A stretch of 64,000 nt of DNA, from contig NZ_JABAHZ010000005.1 in NCBI RefSeq assembly GCF_012641265.1, forward strand, positions 496,001 through 560,000. Direction: 5' to 3'. The DNA is from Chitinophaga eiseniae. Lineage in GTDB: Bacteria > Bacteroidota > Bacteroidia > Chitinophagales > Chitinophagaceae. Of this stretch, positions 42,390 through 50,431 are shown in pieces. Below the pieces are notes generated by a model that had not been told where the DNA came from, did no database searches, and worked only from the letters and a program-made list of their open reading frames with translations. The number at the start of each line of letters is the position of its first letter. The first letter of the stretch is position 1. A program made the translations under genes and the position numbers.

Positions 42390-42762
42390 TAACCTGGTTT
42401 TGCAAATTCACAGGGACTTGCGGTTCCAAATGAATTGCATGTGGGGTACCTGGACGCAGCCGTTAGATATCAAAGCAAAATTTGATTCAGACGCTCCAGG
42501 TCCCCCATACATGCCGCTATTTAAACAGCTCCGCCAATTTTGCCTCCAGCTCTTTTCCATGAAGATTCATCTCAACAATATTACCTTTATCGTCAATCAG
42601 AAAACTCCTCGAATATAGCTGCGCTTGGCAGCTATTGATTTTAAATGAGTGATTTTAAATCGACGATATTTTTTAATTTGAAGATGTTAATGAGGTCATT
42701 TATTGGCGATGAGCAACTAGTGGCTGAAAGAATATCTTTAACTAACTTCTGGTATCAATCTC
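42390..42762. other. 373-bp gap with gene debris
   Basis: No intact gene is visible. The gap contains the decayed thioredoxin-like C-terminus described separately (42517-42615, minus strand) and AT-rich sequence before the next gene. Several short plus-strand frames here have no signal peptide or recognisable composition. Confidence 0.6.
42517..42615 (-). pseudogene. Remnant of a thioredoxin-fold (TlpA/AhpC-like) gene, C-terminal end only
   Basis: On the minus strand the frame reads SRSFLIDDKGNIVEMNLHG followed by a KELEAKLAELFK end and a stop at 42517. This is the last beta-strand, cis-Pro-following DDKGNIV turn and terminal helix typical of Bacteroidota TlpA or peroxiredoxin-like proteins. 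Everything before it is missing: the frame carries an in-frame stop near 42656 and no active-site cysteines. The rest of the gene was probably deleted when the flanking genes were rearranged. Confidence 0.65.
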
Positions 42763-43173
42763 ATGAAAAAAATCCTGCTAATGACCATTTCTTTTCTCAC
42801 AACAGATCTTTTCGGGCAAACGCCTGAAAGTTTAGGATTTGATAACAATCCGGTTCTCAGCAAACAGGAATCTGTTTTTCTAAACTCTCTGTCGAAAGAT
42901 CAACATAAAATTTTCGACTTTACAAATAAAAAAATCGCCTTTGTAACAGGAAATACCGGAAACGAACTACTTACTAAAACTGATTTTTTCAGAATTTGTG
43001 TGAAACCTTATACCGACAAAGGCTCCCAGCCCCAGGTTTCTTTTATCAGCCTTACAAAGGAAGAGCAAGAAAAATCAGGAGGATATGACGCGCTGGTATT
43101 GGCCTGGGTTAAATTATTTACCGCCAAACAGAAAAGAAATATCATAGAAAAATTGGAAACTGAGAAAAAATAG
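42763..43173 (+). CDS. Small secreted protein (hypothetical)
   Basis: This 136-residue frame starts with a credible signal peptide (MKKILLMTISFLTTDLFGQ). The mature part, about 117 residues, has no cysteine pair and reads as alpha/beta, with VFLNSLSKDQHKIFDFTNKK and a lysine-rich C-terminus. I recognise no family. It is AT-rich, like the adjacent Crp-type gene. It might be a paralogue of small envelope proteins of this genus, but nothing shows its function. Confidence 0.6.
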   Translation: MKKILLMTISFLTTDLFGQTPESLGFDNNPVLSKQESVFLNSLSKDQHKIFDFTNKKIAFVTGNTGNELLTKTDFFRICVKPYTDKGSQPQVSFISLTKEEQEKSGGYDALVLAWVKLFTAKQKRNIIEKLETEKK

Positions 43174-43230
43174 CCGTAGGCTAACGATGAGGTAGATTGT
43201 TGAAGGGGATATTTATACTATTTTCATTTT

Positions 43231-43803
43231 ATGAATTTTCAACAGCTGACTAAATTTATTACCGACAGGATTCAATTAAGCGAAGCTGATTTGCAGCAAG
43301 TGCTTTCTTGTTTTCATCTCCTGATTGCAAAAAAGAATGAGGTAATTGGCAGAACAGGAGAACTATCAAGACGAATGTTTTTCGTAAACAAAGGATGCTT
43401 ACGGGTGTATTTTATAAAACCAGACGGAAGAGAAGCGACACGCCGGTTTGCTTTTGAAAACTCTTTTTCTACCTCTTTAACATCTTTTATCGATGGTACA
43501 TTGCTCAAAGAAGATACACAGGCTATTGAGCCATCGGAATTGCTATATATTCACCGCGAGGATTTTTATTCCCTATTGAACACTATTCCCGGTTGGGAAA
43601 TATTTTATCGTGGTTTTCTGGAACAGGCCTATATTATCAACACCAGCAGGCTGGAAGATTTTATTACACTAAACCCGCGGGAGCGTTATCAATTGCTGTT
43701 GAAAGAAAACCCGCAGATGGTACTCCGTTTACCTAATAAGTTGGTGGCCAATTATCTCAATATAACCCAGGAAGCACTCAGCAGAATAAAATCCGGATCC
43801 TGA
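43231..43803 (+). CDS. Crp/Fnr-family regulator (cyclic-nucleotide-binding fold)
   Basis: This 190-residue protein has the cNMP-binding beta-roll (about 20-120) with a GELSRRMFFVNKGCLRVYF segment and a degenerate phosphate cassette. A long dimerisation helix and a C-terminal helix-turn-helix (LPNKLVANYLNITQEALSRI) follow. This short version is very common in Bacteroidota and is usually not a cAMP sensor. It lies 71 bases upstream of the amidohydrolase gene and may control it. Confidence 0.9.
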   Translation: MNFQQLTKFITDRIQLSEADLQQVLSCFHLLIAKKNEVIGRTGELSRRMFFVNKGCLRVYFIKPDGREATRRFAFENSFSTSLTSFIDGTLLKEDTQAIEPSELLYIHREDFYSLLNTIPGWEIFYRGFLEQAYIINTSRLEDFITLNPRERYQLLLKENPQMVLRLPNKLVANYLNITQEALSRIKSGS

Positions 43804-43874
43804 TTATTTGATCCCGATCAATAATATAGCGATTGGATAGCTGGACTTTTGCAGCTCACCCAATTCAATCAGCT

Positions 43875-44825
43875 ATGCGCATTATAACATTAGAAGAACA
43901 CATTGCCTTACCTGAATTTAGCCATGAGATACAGCAGTGGCCTTTACCTCCCCAGGCAGTGGAGAAACTCGCTGACATCAACGATACCCGCTTAAAATCA
44001 ATGGACGATAACGGTATTGATGTGCAGGTATTATCTGTAGTGGGAAGGGGCGCAGAAAGTTTACCCCCACAGGAAGCCCTGCAATTCGCCATGAGATACA
44101 ATGATCTCCTTGCCGCAAGAATTGCCACACATCCTACCCGGTTTAAGGCCTTCGCACATTTACCGATGTCTTCCCCGGAAGCCGCAGCAAACGAGCTGGA
44201 AAGGGCAAAAGAAGAACATCATTTCTGCGGAGCCCTGATCAATGGGCTCACCAATGGTAAATTCCTGGACCTTCCGGAATTCAGGCCATTACTGCAAAAA
44301 GCAGAACAATTACAAATGCCTCTTTACCTGCATCCCGGCCTGCCACCTGAAGCTGTAGCCGAAGCCTACTACAACGATCTGCCGGGGTCAATGGGTGTGA
44401 TGCTGGCATGCGGCGGTTGGGGATGGCATGCCGAAACAGCCCTACAGGTACTACGTTTGATCATCACCGGAACATTAGACCGGTATCCCGGGTTAAAGAT
44501 CATCATTGGGCATATGGGAGAAATGATACCGATGATGATGTCCCGGCTGGATGAAAAATTCCAGGTTTCCGGCACAGGGTATCACCAGCGTGCAGTTAGC
44601 CAAACCCTGCGCGACCAGGTGCACATTACCACCAGCGGGATTTTTACCTTAGCTCCACTGATGGCTGCACTGGGAACTTTTGGTATCGATAATGTGATGT
44701 TTTCCGTAGATTATCCTTTCAGTACAAATGAAGCGGGGAAACAGTTCCTGGAAAGTATTCCACTGCCTCCCGAAGATGTAGCGAAGATAGCAGGAGGGAA
44801 TGCGGAAAGGTTGTTGGGCTTGTAA
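43875..44825 (+). CDS. Amidohydrolase-family decarboxylase (gamma-resorcylate decarboxylase-like)
   Basis: From the ATG at 43875 (MRIITLEEH) the protein has 316 residues and a TIM-barrel metal site. Motifs are LEEHIALPE, NDTRLKSMDDNGIDVQVLS, YLHPGLPP, IIGHMGEMIPMM (metal-binding His and Glu) and FSVDYPF (Asp). This set is that of the ACMSD/2,6-dihydroxybenzoate decarboxylase group, which decarboxylates aromatic acids with a Zn or Mn ion and no cofactor. The EEH form of the first motif (single H after E) favours the resorcylate-decarboxylase subgroup. The start upstream at 43833 is not supported. A strong terminator follows directly. Confidence 0.88.
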   Translation: MRIITLEEHIALPEFSHEIQQWPLPPQAVEKLADINDTRLKSMDDNGIDVQVLSVVGRGAESLPPQEALQFAMRYNDLLAARIATHPTRFKAFAHLPMSSPEAAANELERAKEEHHFCGALINGLTNGKFLDLPEFRPLLQKAEQLQMPLYLHPGLPPEAVAEAYYNDLPGSMGVMLACGGWGWHAETALQVLRLIITGTLDRYPGLKIIIGHMGEMIPMMMSRLDEKFQVSGTGYHQRAVSQTLRDQVHITTSGIFTLAPLMAALGTFGIDNVMFSVDYPFSTNEAGKQFLESIPLPPEDVAKIAGGNAERLLGL

Positions 44826-44864
44826 GATGATGAAGAGGCGGTGCCAGCACCGCCTTTTCATCAT
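44826..44864. terminator. Bidirectional terminator
   Basis: A stem of GATGATGAA plus AGGCGGTG with its complement (one bulged base) surrounds a CCAG loop. It lies between the convergent decarboxylase-like and glyoxalase-fold genes. Confidence 0.85.
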
Positions 44865-44882
44865 TCTTTGAAATTTCTCTCA

Positions 44883-45314
44883 TTAATTACCTGCCGGATA
44901 CGTATAACTCAGCATCCACTTAATCCCAAACTTATCTTCACACATACCGAAATAGGCTCCCCAGAAAGTCTTATTCACCGGCATTTCTACTTTTCCGCCG
45001 GCTGAAAGTGACTTAAACAGGGTATCTACTTCCTCTTCTGAATCGGCGTGGATCACCAGGTGTATGTTATTCCCCAATACTACTTTCTGTTCCATGGATT
45101 CAAGAAAGTCAGTCGCCATAAGAATGGCGCCGCTTTTTGTGGTCAGTATAATATTCATGATCTTATCCCGCTCGTGAGGGGGCATATTTTCGCTGCCAGG
45201 AGCGTCTTTGAAACGGGTAAATGAGGTAAACTCTCCTCCAAAAACAGACTTGTAGAAATTCATGGCCTCTTCGGTATTACCCAGGAAATTGAAATAGGTG
45301 GTGATTGCTTGCAT
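44883..45314 (-). CDS. Glyoxalase-fold (VOC superfamily, PhnB-like) protein
   Basis: From the ATG at 45314 (MQAITTYFNFLGN) the protein has 143 residues. It is a PhnB/DUF1338-like two-module VOC fold: NFLGNTEEAMNFYKSVFGG at the start, HVE-type NNIHLVIHADSEEEVDTLF in the middle and FWGAYFGMCEDKFGIKWML at the end. Solitary PhnB-like proteins in Bacteroidota have no fixed substrate. A -7 box lies 20 bases before the start. The divergent AraC-type gene 115 bases away may regulate it. Confidence 0.9.
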   Translation of the reverse strand: MQAITTYFNFLGNTEEAMNFYKSVFGGEFTSFTRFKDAPGSENMPPHERDKIMNIILTTKSGAILMATDFLESMEQKVVLGNNIHLVIHADSEEEVDTLFKSLSAGGKVEMPVNKTFWGAYFGMCEDKFGIKWMLSYTYPAGN

Positions 45315-45334
45315 GATGATTTGTTTAATGGAAA

Positions 45335-45342
45335 CAAAGGTA
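45335..45342 (-). promoter_or_regulatory. -7 box of the glyoxalase-fold gene
   Basis: Minus strand TACCTTTG matches the consensus 20 bases before the ATG at 45314. A -33 TTTG is not evident. Confidence 0.5.
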
Positions 45343-45414
45343 AAGACAGAAAGCAGTTGCCATAAATGGTAAATACGGCAACTTATGGTGGGTATTTGCG
45401 TCATTCATTTGATC

Positions 45415-45422
45415 TATATTTG
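45415..45422 (+). promoter_or_regulatory. -7 box just before the GlxA-like regulator
   Basis: TATATTTG matches the consensus six bases before the ATG at 45429. A TTTG (45395-45398) lies upstream at a spacing of 16. If used, the transcript would start at or very near the start codon. Confidence 0.4.
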
Positions 45423-45428
45423 GTGATT

Positions 45429-46406
45429 ATGATCCAGATATTCATCCTCACTGTAAGAAATGCTGCCGTGGCTTCCATTGCTGACTGCCAGCATGTTTTT
45501 ACCATGGTAAACACCTTTCTGACTGATCGTGGGAAAAAGCCGTTGTTTGACGTACGGCTGGCGGGTATTACCGACGAAGTAAAGTATAATGGCGGTCTTT
45601 TTAAAGTAACCCCCGATGTGCGGCTGGAAGACATACAAACCGCCGACCTCATTATCATTCCCGCCCTAACGGGCGACATGAGCACTGCAGTTATGCTCAA
45701 TACCGCCTATTCGCTGTGGGCAGCCGAACAATATAAAGAAGGCGTGGAAATCGCCAGTTTGAGTTCCGGCGTTTTTCTGCTCGCCTTCGCCGGACTCTTG
45801 CAGGGTAGGCAATGTACTACCCATTGGAATTATGCCAATGAACTGAAGTACTATTATCCTTCTATCGATGTGGCAGATGAACGCATGATCACCGACCAGC
45901 ATGGCCTGTATTCCAGCGGAGGGGGAAATGCCTACTGGAATTTATTACTACACCTGGTGGAAAAATATGCGGGCCGGGAAATTGCTATCTATGCAGCCAA
46001 ATATTTCGTCATTGATCTAGACAAAAGTATACAGTCTCCCTTCATCGTGTTTCATGGCCTGAAAGATCATCACGACGACAGCATCAAAGACGTACAGTTG
46101 TATATTGAGAAGCATTATAAAAACAAACTCACTGTTGATGAACTGGCGAAACACTTCAACATGAGCCGGAGATCTTTTGAACGACGTTTTAAAAAAGCTA
46201 CGCGGAATACTGTTGCCGAATATATACAGCGGGTTAAAATAGAAGGGGCTAAAAAGCAACTGGAAATAGGCAGAAAATCTATCCAGGAAGTAATGTTGAA
46301 TGTTGGGTATACGGATACGCAGACCTTCCGGGATGTTTTCAGGCGTAATACGGGCATGACCCCGGTAGAATACAAGAACAAGTACGCGAGGAAAATGCTG
46401 GACTAA
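45429..46406 (+). CDS. GlxA-like AraC-family regulator with DJ-1/PfpI N-terminal domain
   Basis: From the ATG at 45429 (MIQIFILTVR) the protein has 325 residues. The N-terminal 190 residues form an amidotransferase-like DJ-1 fold (DLIIIPALTGD, SLSSGVFLLAFAGLLQGRQCTTHWNY, YSSGGGNAYWNLLL). The catalytic cysteine position is occupied by Ser in SLSSG, so the domain is a sensor rather than an enzyme. The C-terminal 100 residues carry two AraC helix-turn-helix motifs (LTVDELAKHFNMSRRSFERRF and IQEVMLNVGYTDTQTFRDVF). It is convergent with the DoxX fusion gene (5-base gap) and divergent from the VOC gene. Confidence 0.92.
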   Translation: MIQIFILTVRNAAVASIADCQHVFTMVNTFLTDRGKKPLFDVRLAGITDEVKYNGGLFKVTPDVRLEDIQTADLIIIPALTGDMSTAVMLNTAYSLWAAEQYKEGVEIASLSSGVFLLAFAGLLQGRQCTTHWNYANELKYYYPSIDVADERMITDQHGLYSSGGGNAYWNLLLHLVEKYAGREIAIYAAKYFVIDLDKSIQSPFIVFHGLKDHHDDSIKDVQLYIEKHYKNKLTVDELAKHFNMSRRSFERRFKKATRNTVAEYIQRVKIEGAKKQLEIGRKSIQEVMLNVGYTDTQTFRDVFRRNTGMTPVEYKNKYARKMLD

Positions 46407-46411
46407 ACCAA

Positions 46412-47347
46412 TTATTTTACTATCCCCAGCTGCTTCATCATTGTCAGTTCGTCGGTAACCCGCCAGTGTTCTGCTATTTTACCATCCACTATTTCTTCGA
46501 TATTGATCTGGTTAACGCTCACCTGTTTACCGGTAGGTGGTATACCGAATAAAGTATCCGTTTGTGTACCGGTCATTACTACCCTGGCTACCACCCTGTT
46601 GTTAGTAGCAATAACATCTTTAAGGGTATAATGCAAATCCGGAAAAGCTTTCCGGATTGCATTTACAATGGGTTTCAAACCATCCGGGCCCTTTGGAGGA
46701 TCCGGCACAGATGGCGTATGATTGATATAATCCTGGCTCAATAATTCATCTAATACTTCCACATGCCCCTTATTCCAGGCTTCATCGAAATAGCGTTCCA
46801 CCAATTGTTTATTTTTTTGCGCCACCGCCGGACCCGCCTGATTACATGCCGTAAATAACAGGAGCAGGGTTCCCGATACTGCCAGGGCGGATAGCGGGAT
46901 CTTCACCGGTTTAACTAACATATTGTCGACCGCATATCTGCCGCTGCCATTCATCAGCAAGGCGAGCGACAGGCCTATTATCAGTAAGTGATACTCATAC
47001 CCCTCTCCTTTTTGTGTGCCGAACCAGTTCATAAAAAAGCCGTTCTCCACATGCGCGGTGAAAATGATACCAATAAATAGGAGGATCATGGCTACTGACC
47101 ATATCCGGGAGGCGAAACCAATAATCAGGGAAAGTGCACCAAAGAACTCGATGACGATTACCAGGAAGGCAATGAGCCAGGGCAGATGCAGGGTATCTGT
47201 AAAAAAGACCATTTCATTGCCGAACCCGGGACCGCCAAACCACCCGAGTACTTTTTGTGCGCCATGGGGAAATAATATCAGGCCTAGCGTGAGACGCAAG
47301 ATCAGGCCTGTCCAGTCATTGCGTGTACCAAAAATTTGCTGCTTCAT
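46412..47347 (-). CDS. DoxX membrane domain fused in frame to a SnoaL-like lipoprotein
   Basis: This 311-residue frame has a DoxX domain in residues 1-140: FPHGAQKVLGWFGGPGF followed by four helices and GRYAVDN. Immediately after comes a complete second signal sequence: Met143-LVKPVKIP, a hydrophobic core and lipobox LFTAC (Cys168). Residues 175-311 form a SnoaL/ester-cyclase NTF2-like fold: VERYFDEAWNKGHVEVL, YINHTPSVP, VARVVMTGTQTDTLFGIPPTG and KIAEHWRVTDEL. Either the two are a stable fusion with five helices or the second part is made separately from the ATG at 46921. There is no stop between them. DoxX proteins assist thiosulphate or quinone redox chemistry; NTF2-like proteins have diverse small-molecule roles. 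The pairing with the upstream Crp-type gene suggests redox control. Confidence 0.88.
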   Translation of the reverse strand: MKQQIFGTRNDWTGLILRLTLGLILFPHGAQKVLGWFGGPGFGNEMVFFTDTLHLPWLIAFLVIVIEFFGALSLIIGFASRIWSVAMILLFIGIIFTAHVENGFFMNWFGTQKGEGYEYHLLIIGLSLALLMNGSGRYAVDNMLVKPVKIPLSALAVSGTLLLLFTACNQAGPAVAQKNKQLVERYFDEAWNKGHVEVLDELLSQDYINHTPSVPDPPKGPDGLKPIVNAIRKAFPDLHYTLKDVIATNNRVVARVVMTGTQTDTLFGIPPTGKQVSVNQINIEEIVDGKIAEHWRVTDELTMMKQLGIVK

Positions 47348-47418
47348 TTATTTGTGTGTATTTAGAACCACAAATGAACGATGCGGGAAAATCAAAAAAA
47401 TTAAACTGGTTGAAGAAA

Positions 47419-48000
47419 TTATTGCCGGCTTAGCTTTTTCCGGAGCATACTGAGAAATACAGGCGTAAAGCCTAAATAAGCCGCCACCTGTTTTTGTGGT
47501 ATGCGCTGTTCCAGCTGGGGGTATTTTTTTATGAAATCCAGGTAGCGCTGCTCCGCCGTAAAGGAAAGGTTTTGATTAATACGGCGTTGCTGTGCCACAA
47601 AAGCATTCTGCAACAGTATCCTGAAAAAACGTTCAAACTTAGGCACCTGCTCATACAACCGTTCAAGGTCTGGCTTTGAAATCTGTAATAACTCGGTATC
47701 TTCCAATGCATCTATATAATATTCTGAAGCCGTACCGGTAAAGAAGCTAAAAAGATCGCTTACCCACCAGCCTTCCACACCAAACATAACAATGTGTTCA
47801 AAACCACCTTCATCGATCGAGTACATTCTCAGGCAACCTTTGGTAATAAAGTTCTCCGTTTTACAAATTTCGCCCTGCCGGAGCAGGAATGATTTCTTTT
47901 TGAGGGTACGTGGGGTTAACAGGGAATATAAGAGGTTGACTTCTTCTTTCTCAAGATGAATATAACGTTCAATGTTTTCCAGGATAAGTTCATCGCCCAT
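47419..48000 (-). CDS. Crp/Fnr-family regulator
   Basis: From the ATG at 48000 (MGDELILENI) the protein has 193 residues: cNMP-binding beta-roll (LRQGEICKTENFITKGCLRMYS to LLQISKPDLERLY), central helix, and a C-terminal helix-turn-helix (IPQKQVAAYLGFTPVFLSML). The alternative start at 48045 adds 15 residues without support. It lies 71 bases upstream of the DoxX fusion gene on the same strand and is its likely regulator. Confidence 0.9.
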   Translation of the reverse strand: MGDELILENIERYIHLEKEEVNLLYSLLTPRTLKKKSFLLRQGEICKTENFITKGCLRMYSIDEGGFEHIVMFGVEGWWVSDLFSFFTGTASEYYIDALEDTELLQISKPDLERLYEQVPKFERFFRILLQNAFVAQQRRINQNLSFTAEQRYLDFIKKYPQLEQRIPQKQVAAYLGFTPVFLSMLRKKLSRQ

Positions 48001-48134
48001 ATAGCTGCCGGCTTTAGTGCTGTTATCTTTATTATAAAGTAACAATGTTAATCTTTTATGAAGAGAATAATAGCAGTTATTTCAAGATATTTATACTGTT
48101 ACCGTACCCACCGGCATCCAGGCTGGCGTCAATA

Positions 48135-48164
48135 ACAACAGCGGTGTTACGTCACCGCTGTTGT
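48135..48164. terminator. Hairpin downstream of the glycan-utilisation locus
   Basis: A perfect 12-base stem (ACAACAGCGGTG with its complement) around TTACGT lies 43 bases past the stop of the glycosidase gene on the minus strand. It lacks a strong T-tract. Confidence 0.6.
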
Positions 48165-48206
48165 CTCATAACCTGGTTAATCTATTTACTGTAAGGTAGC
48201 GACCTT

Positions 48207-50426
48207 TTATTCCGCCACCATATGTACCCCTTTCGTATCACTGACAATGGTATACAATTTATTTTTCCAGGGCACATGCTTTAATGTCCCTTCCATGCCA
48301 CGTGACAAATGAGGAGATAATAAAACAGGTTTATCACCTGAAAGATCTGGCCGAAAACCAAAAAACGAACGGATGATAATTTCGGCAAATGCGCCACCGC
48401 AACCTTCATTCGCATCTTGCCCACCGCGGCTGGCAGTGCGGACTATAGGATTATAACCGTGGCTATCCGGTCCCAGGAACTCATGCGACTGTGCCCAGGG
48501 TCCCTGGTGTGTAATTTCCTCTGTAGCGCGTAGAAAAGTTAATGCGCGGTTAAAATCGCCCAGGCGACACATGACATCCATTGTTAACGGCGGCCATGCG
48601 TCATAACTGCCCATCGGGCCATGGTCTGGCCGATCCGATTTTGCAGCAGCAGGATCTTTAAGCGACATAGCACGCATCCATGTTTTGGTGAGTAATTCGG
48701 ACTGTACAAAATGATTCATCTCCTTCTTTATCTTTCCTGTCAAGTCATTTTCCAACGCCTGTCCGATAACGATATAATCAAAACAATGGCGGATAGGTAC
48801 TTTATTGCCGGCAGTATCAAGTGCATTCCAAACCCCTTCTTCGGGAGCATAAAGCGACATAACGAAAGGCAGCAGCTTCTTTGCTTTAGCTTGCAATATG
48901 GCTGCACGCTCACTGTTGCCCGATTGCTGAAAATACTCCGCGGTTTTTCTTAGCATATACACATTAGCTGCATTCAGCGAAGGTACTCCTTCGATATAAC
49001 TGGGAGAGCATTCGAGTAAGTTCTCGGCCCCACCATAATTACCCAGGGGCAAATCCTTTGTCAGCGGACGGGTTTCATAAAAGGTGGCTAATGCTTCGAG
49101 ATGCTCCAGTACGGACTGGTCACCGATGCGCCGGCGGAGGAAGGAACTGTCGCCGGTTACAGCAAGATACGCTTCTACACAGCGAAAGATGGACCAGTCG
49201 TTGGCCGCGTACCAGGGGCCTGCGCTTCCACCTGACAAGTCATCTACTGCATAACAACGATGAATATCCATCGACAACCATTTTGCCAGGTGCTCCTGCA
49301 TTGTTTTCGGTTCCAGCATTGCCCAGGTATTGGCCCACATTTCAGCATCCCAGAAATAAGTCAGCGTATTTGCCCACTGAGGGCCCGCCGTTACAAAGCA
49401 ACGCGGGCTCAAGGGAAGGTTGGTCCGGCAAAGTAAAAGCGGGGTTAATGCGCCCATGTAATATACCCGCCGTATTTTTGGATCGTTTGTTATCAAAGTG
49501 GGGAAATGCCCTGAAAAATGGTTGTTCCCAGGTACAAAAGATCCCTGCCAACGCTCCTCCCATTTCATCTTAGCCGCATCAAATTCTTCCCTGAAATTCC
49601 TTGTCCAGCTATCAGCCAAGGCACCTATGGCTTTAGCGTTATCACCGATTACGCATGCCCATTCAATGACTTTCTTTTCCCCCGGAGCCAATACTATGTT
49701 CCATTGTACTTCGTTTTTATTACCGGCAATAAGGAATGTATCTGGGACGGTCACAAATGAAAAACCCGTTACAGCCTGGGAAGTCCTATCCTGTATAGCG
49801 AAGCTCTTTCTATCGCCAGCCTGTAAATCTGCTGGCGACAGTAGGGTGAAATTGGCATCCATCGGACGTCCATTTCCCCAGGTCCGCCAAGACTGGGGCG
49901 CATAATAACGTACCTGTCCGTGGCATTTTACACTAAGCGTCAGGCGCTGATTTTTCGAAGACTTGTTGTGCAGCACCAATTTTTCCAACACACCCTTTTG
50001 TTCAAATGGCAAACGTATGAGTGAGCTCAGCGCTACATTGCCGATAACGGTTTTTCGCTGCACTTCATACGGAAGCCAGCGGCTGTATGATGCTGTGACC
50101 GACTTTCCATTTACCAGTAATGCACATTCTCCTGGTTCTTTTTTATCGTCTGACAACGAGGGTGAATTCAGCCCAAATTCCCACGAATAAGGTTGCGATC
50201 CGCCCTGGGCATATGGCGGGAAAGTAAGGTTCTGGAACCCGGTAAGATTTTCCGTTGTCTGTAACGCTCCAATAAAGTTCGTCACCGAAGGGAAGTTCCT
50301 AAGGGAGGAAACAGCCATCCAATCTGATCCTAATGCTTCAAGCTTTGGAATAGCTGACGATGACTTACGTCCCTGTCCAAAGGCGAGCGTAGTCATCATA
50401 AGCATAGTAATTAGTAGACGCTTCAT
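48207..50426 (-). CDS. Secreted (alpha/alpha)6-type glycoside hydrolase
   Basis: This 739-residue protein has a signal peptide (MKRLLITMLMMTTLAFGQG). The N-terminal 300 residues are beta-sandwich-like and the remainder is a helical barrel. FWDAEMWANTWAML (Asp-Glu pair), GPWYAANDWSIFRCVEAYLAVTGD, GGAENLLEC and WPPLTMDVMCRLG resemble the catalytic-barrel pattern of the GH63/GH37/MGH-type inverting glucosidases. I cannot assign the exact GH family or substrate. It is the only enzyme of this SusC/SusD locus and follows susD by five bases, so it should act on the oligosaccharide that the pair imports. Confidence 0.75.
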   Translation of the reverse strand: MKRLLITMLMMTTLAFGQGRKSSSAIPKLEALGSDWMAVSSLRNFPSVTNFIGALQTTENLTGFQNLTFPPYAQGGSQPYSWEFGLNSPSLSDDKKEPGECALLVNGKSVTASYSRWLPYEVQRKTVIGNVALSSLIRLPFEQKGVLEKLVLHNKSSKNQRLTLSVKCHGQVRYYAPQSWRTWGNGRPMDANFTLLSPADLQAGDRKSFAIQDRTSQAVTGFSFVTVPDTFLIAGNKNEVQWNIVLAPGEKKVIEWACVIGDNAKAIGALADSWTRNFREEFDAAKMKWEERWQGSFVPGNNHFSGHFPTLITNDPKIRRVYYMGALTPLLLCRTNLPLSPRCFVTAGPQWANTLTYFWDAEMWANTWAMLEPKTMQEHLAKWLSMDIHRCYAVDDLSGGSAGPWYAANDWSIFRCVEAYLAVTGDSSFLRRRIGDQSVLEHLEALATFYETRPLTKDLPLGNYGGAENLLECSPSYIEGVPSLNAANVYMLRKTAEYFQQSGNSERAAILQAKAKKLLPFVMSLYAPEEGVWNALDTAGNKVPIRHCFDYIVIGQALENDLTGKIKKEMNHFVQSELLTKTWMRAMSLKDPAAAKSDRPDHGPMGSYDAWPPLTMDVMCRLGDFNRALTFLRATEEITHQGPWAQSHEFLGPDSHGYNPIVRTASRGGQDANEGCGGAFAEIIIRSFFGFRPDLSGDKPVLLSPHLSRGMEGTLKHVPWKNKLYTIVSDTKGVHMVAE

Positions 50427-50431
50427 TATAT

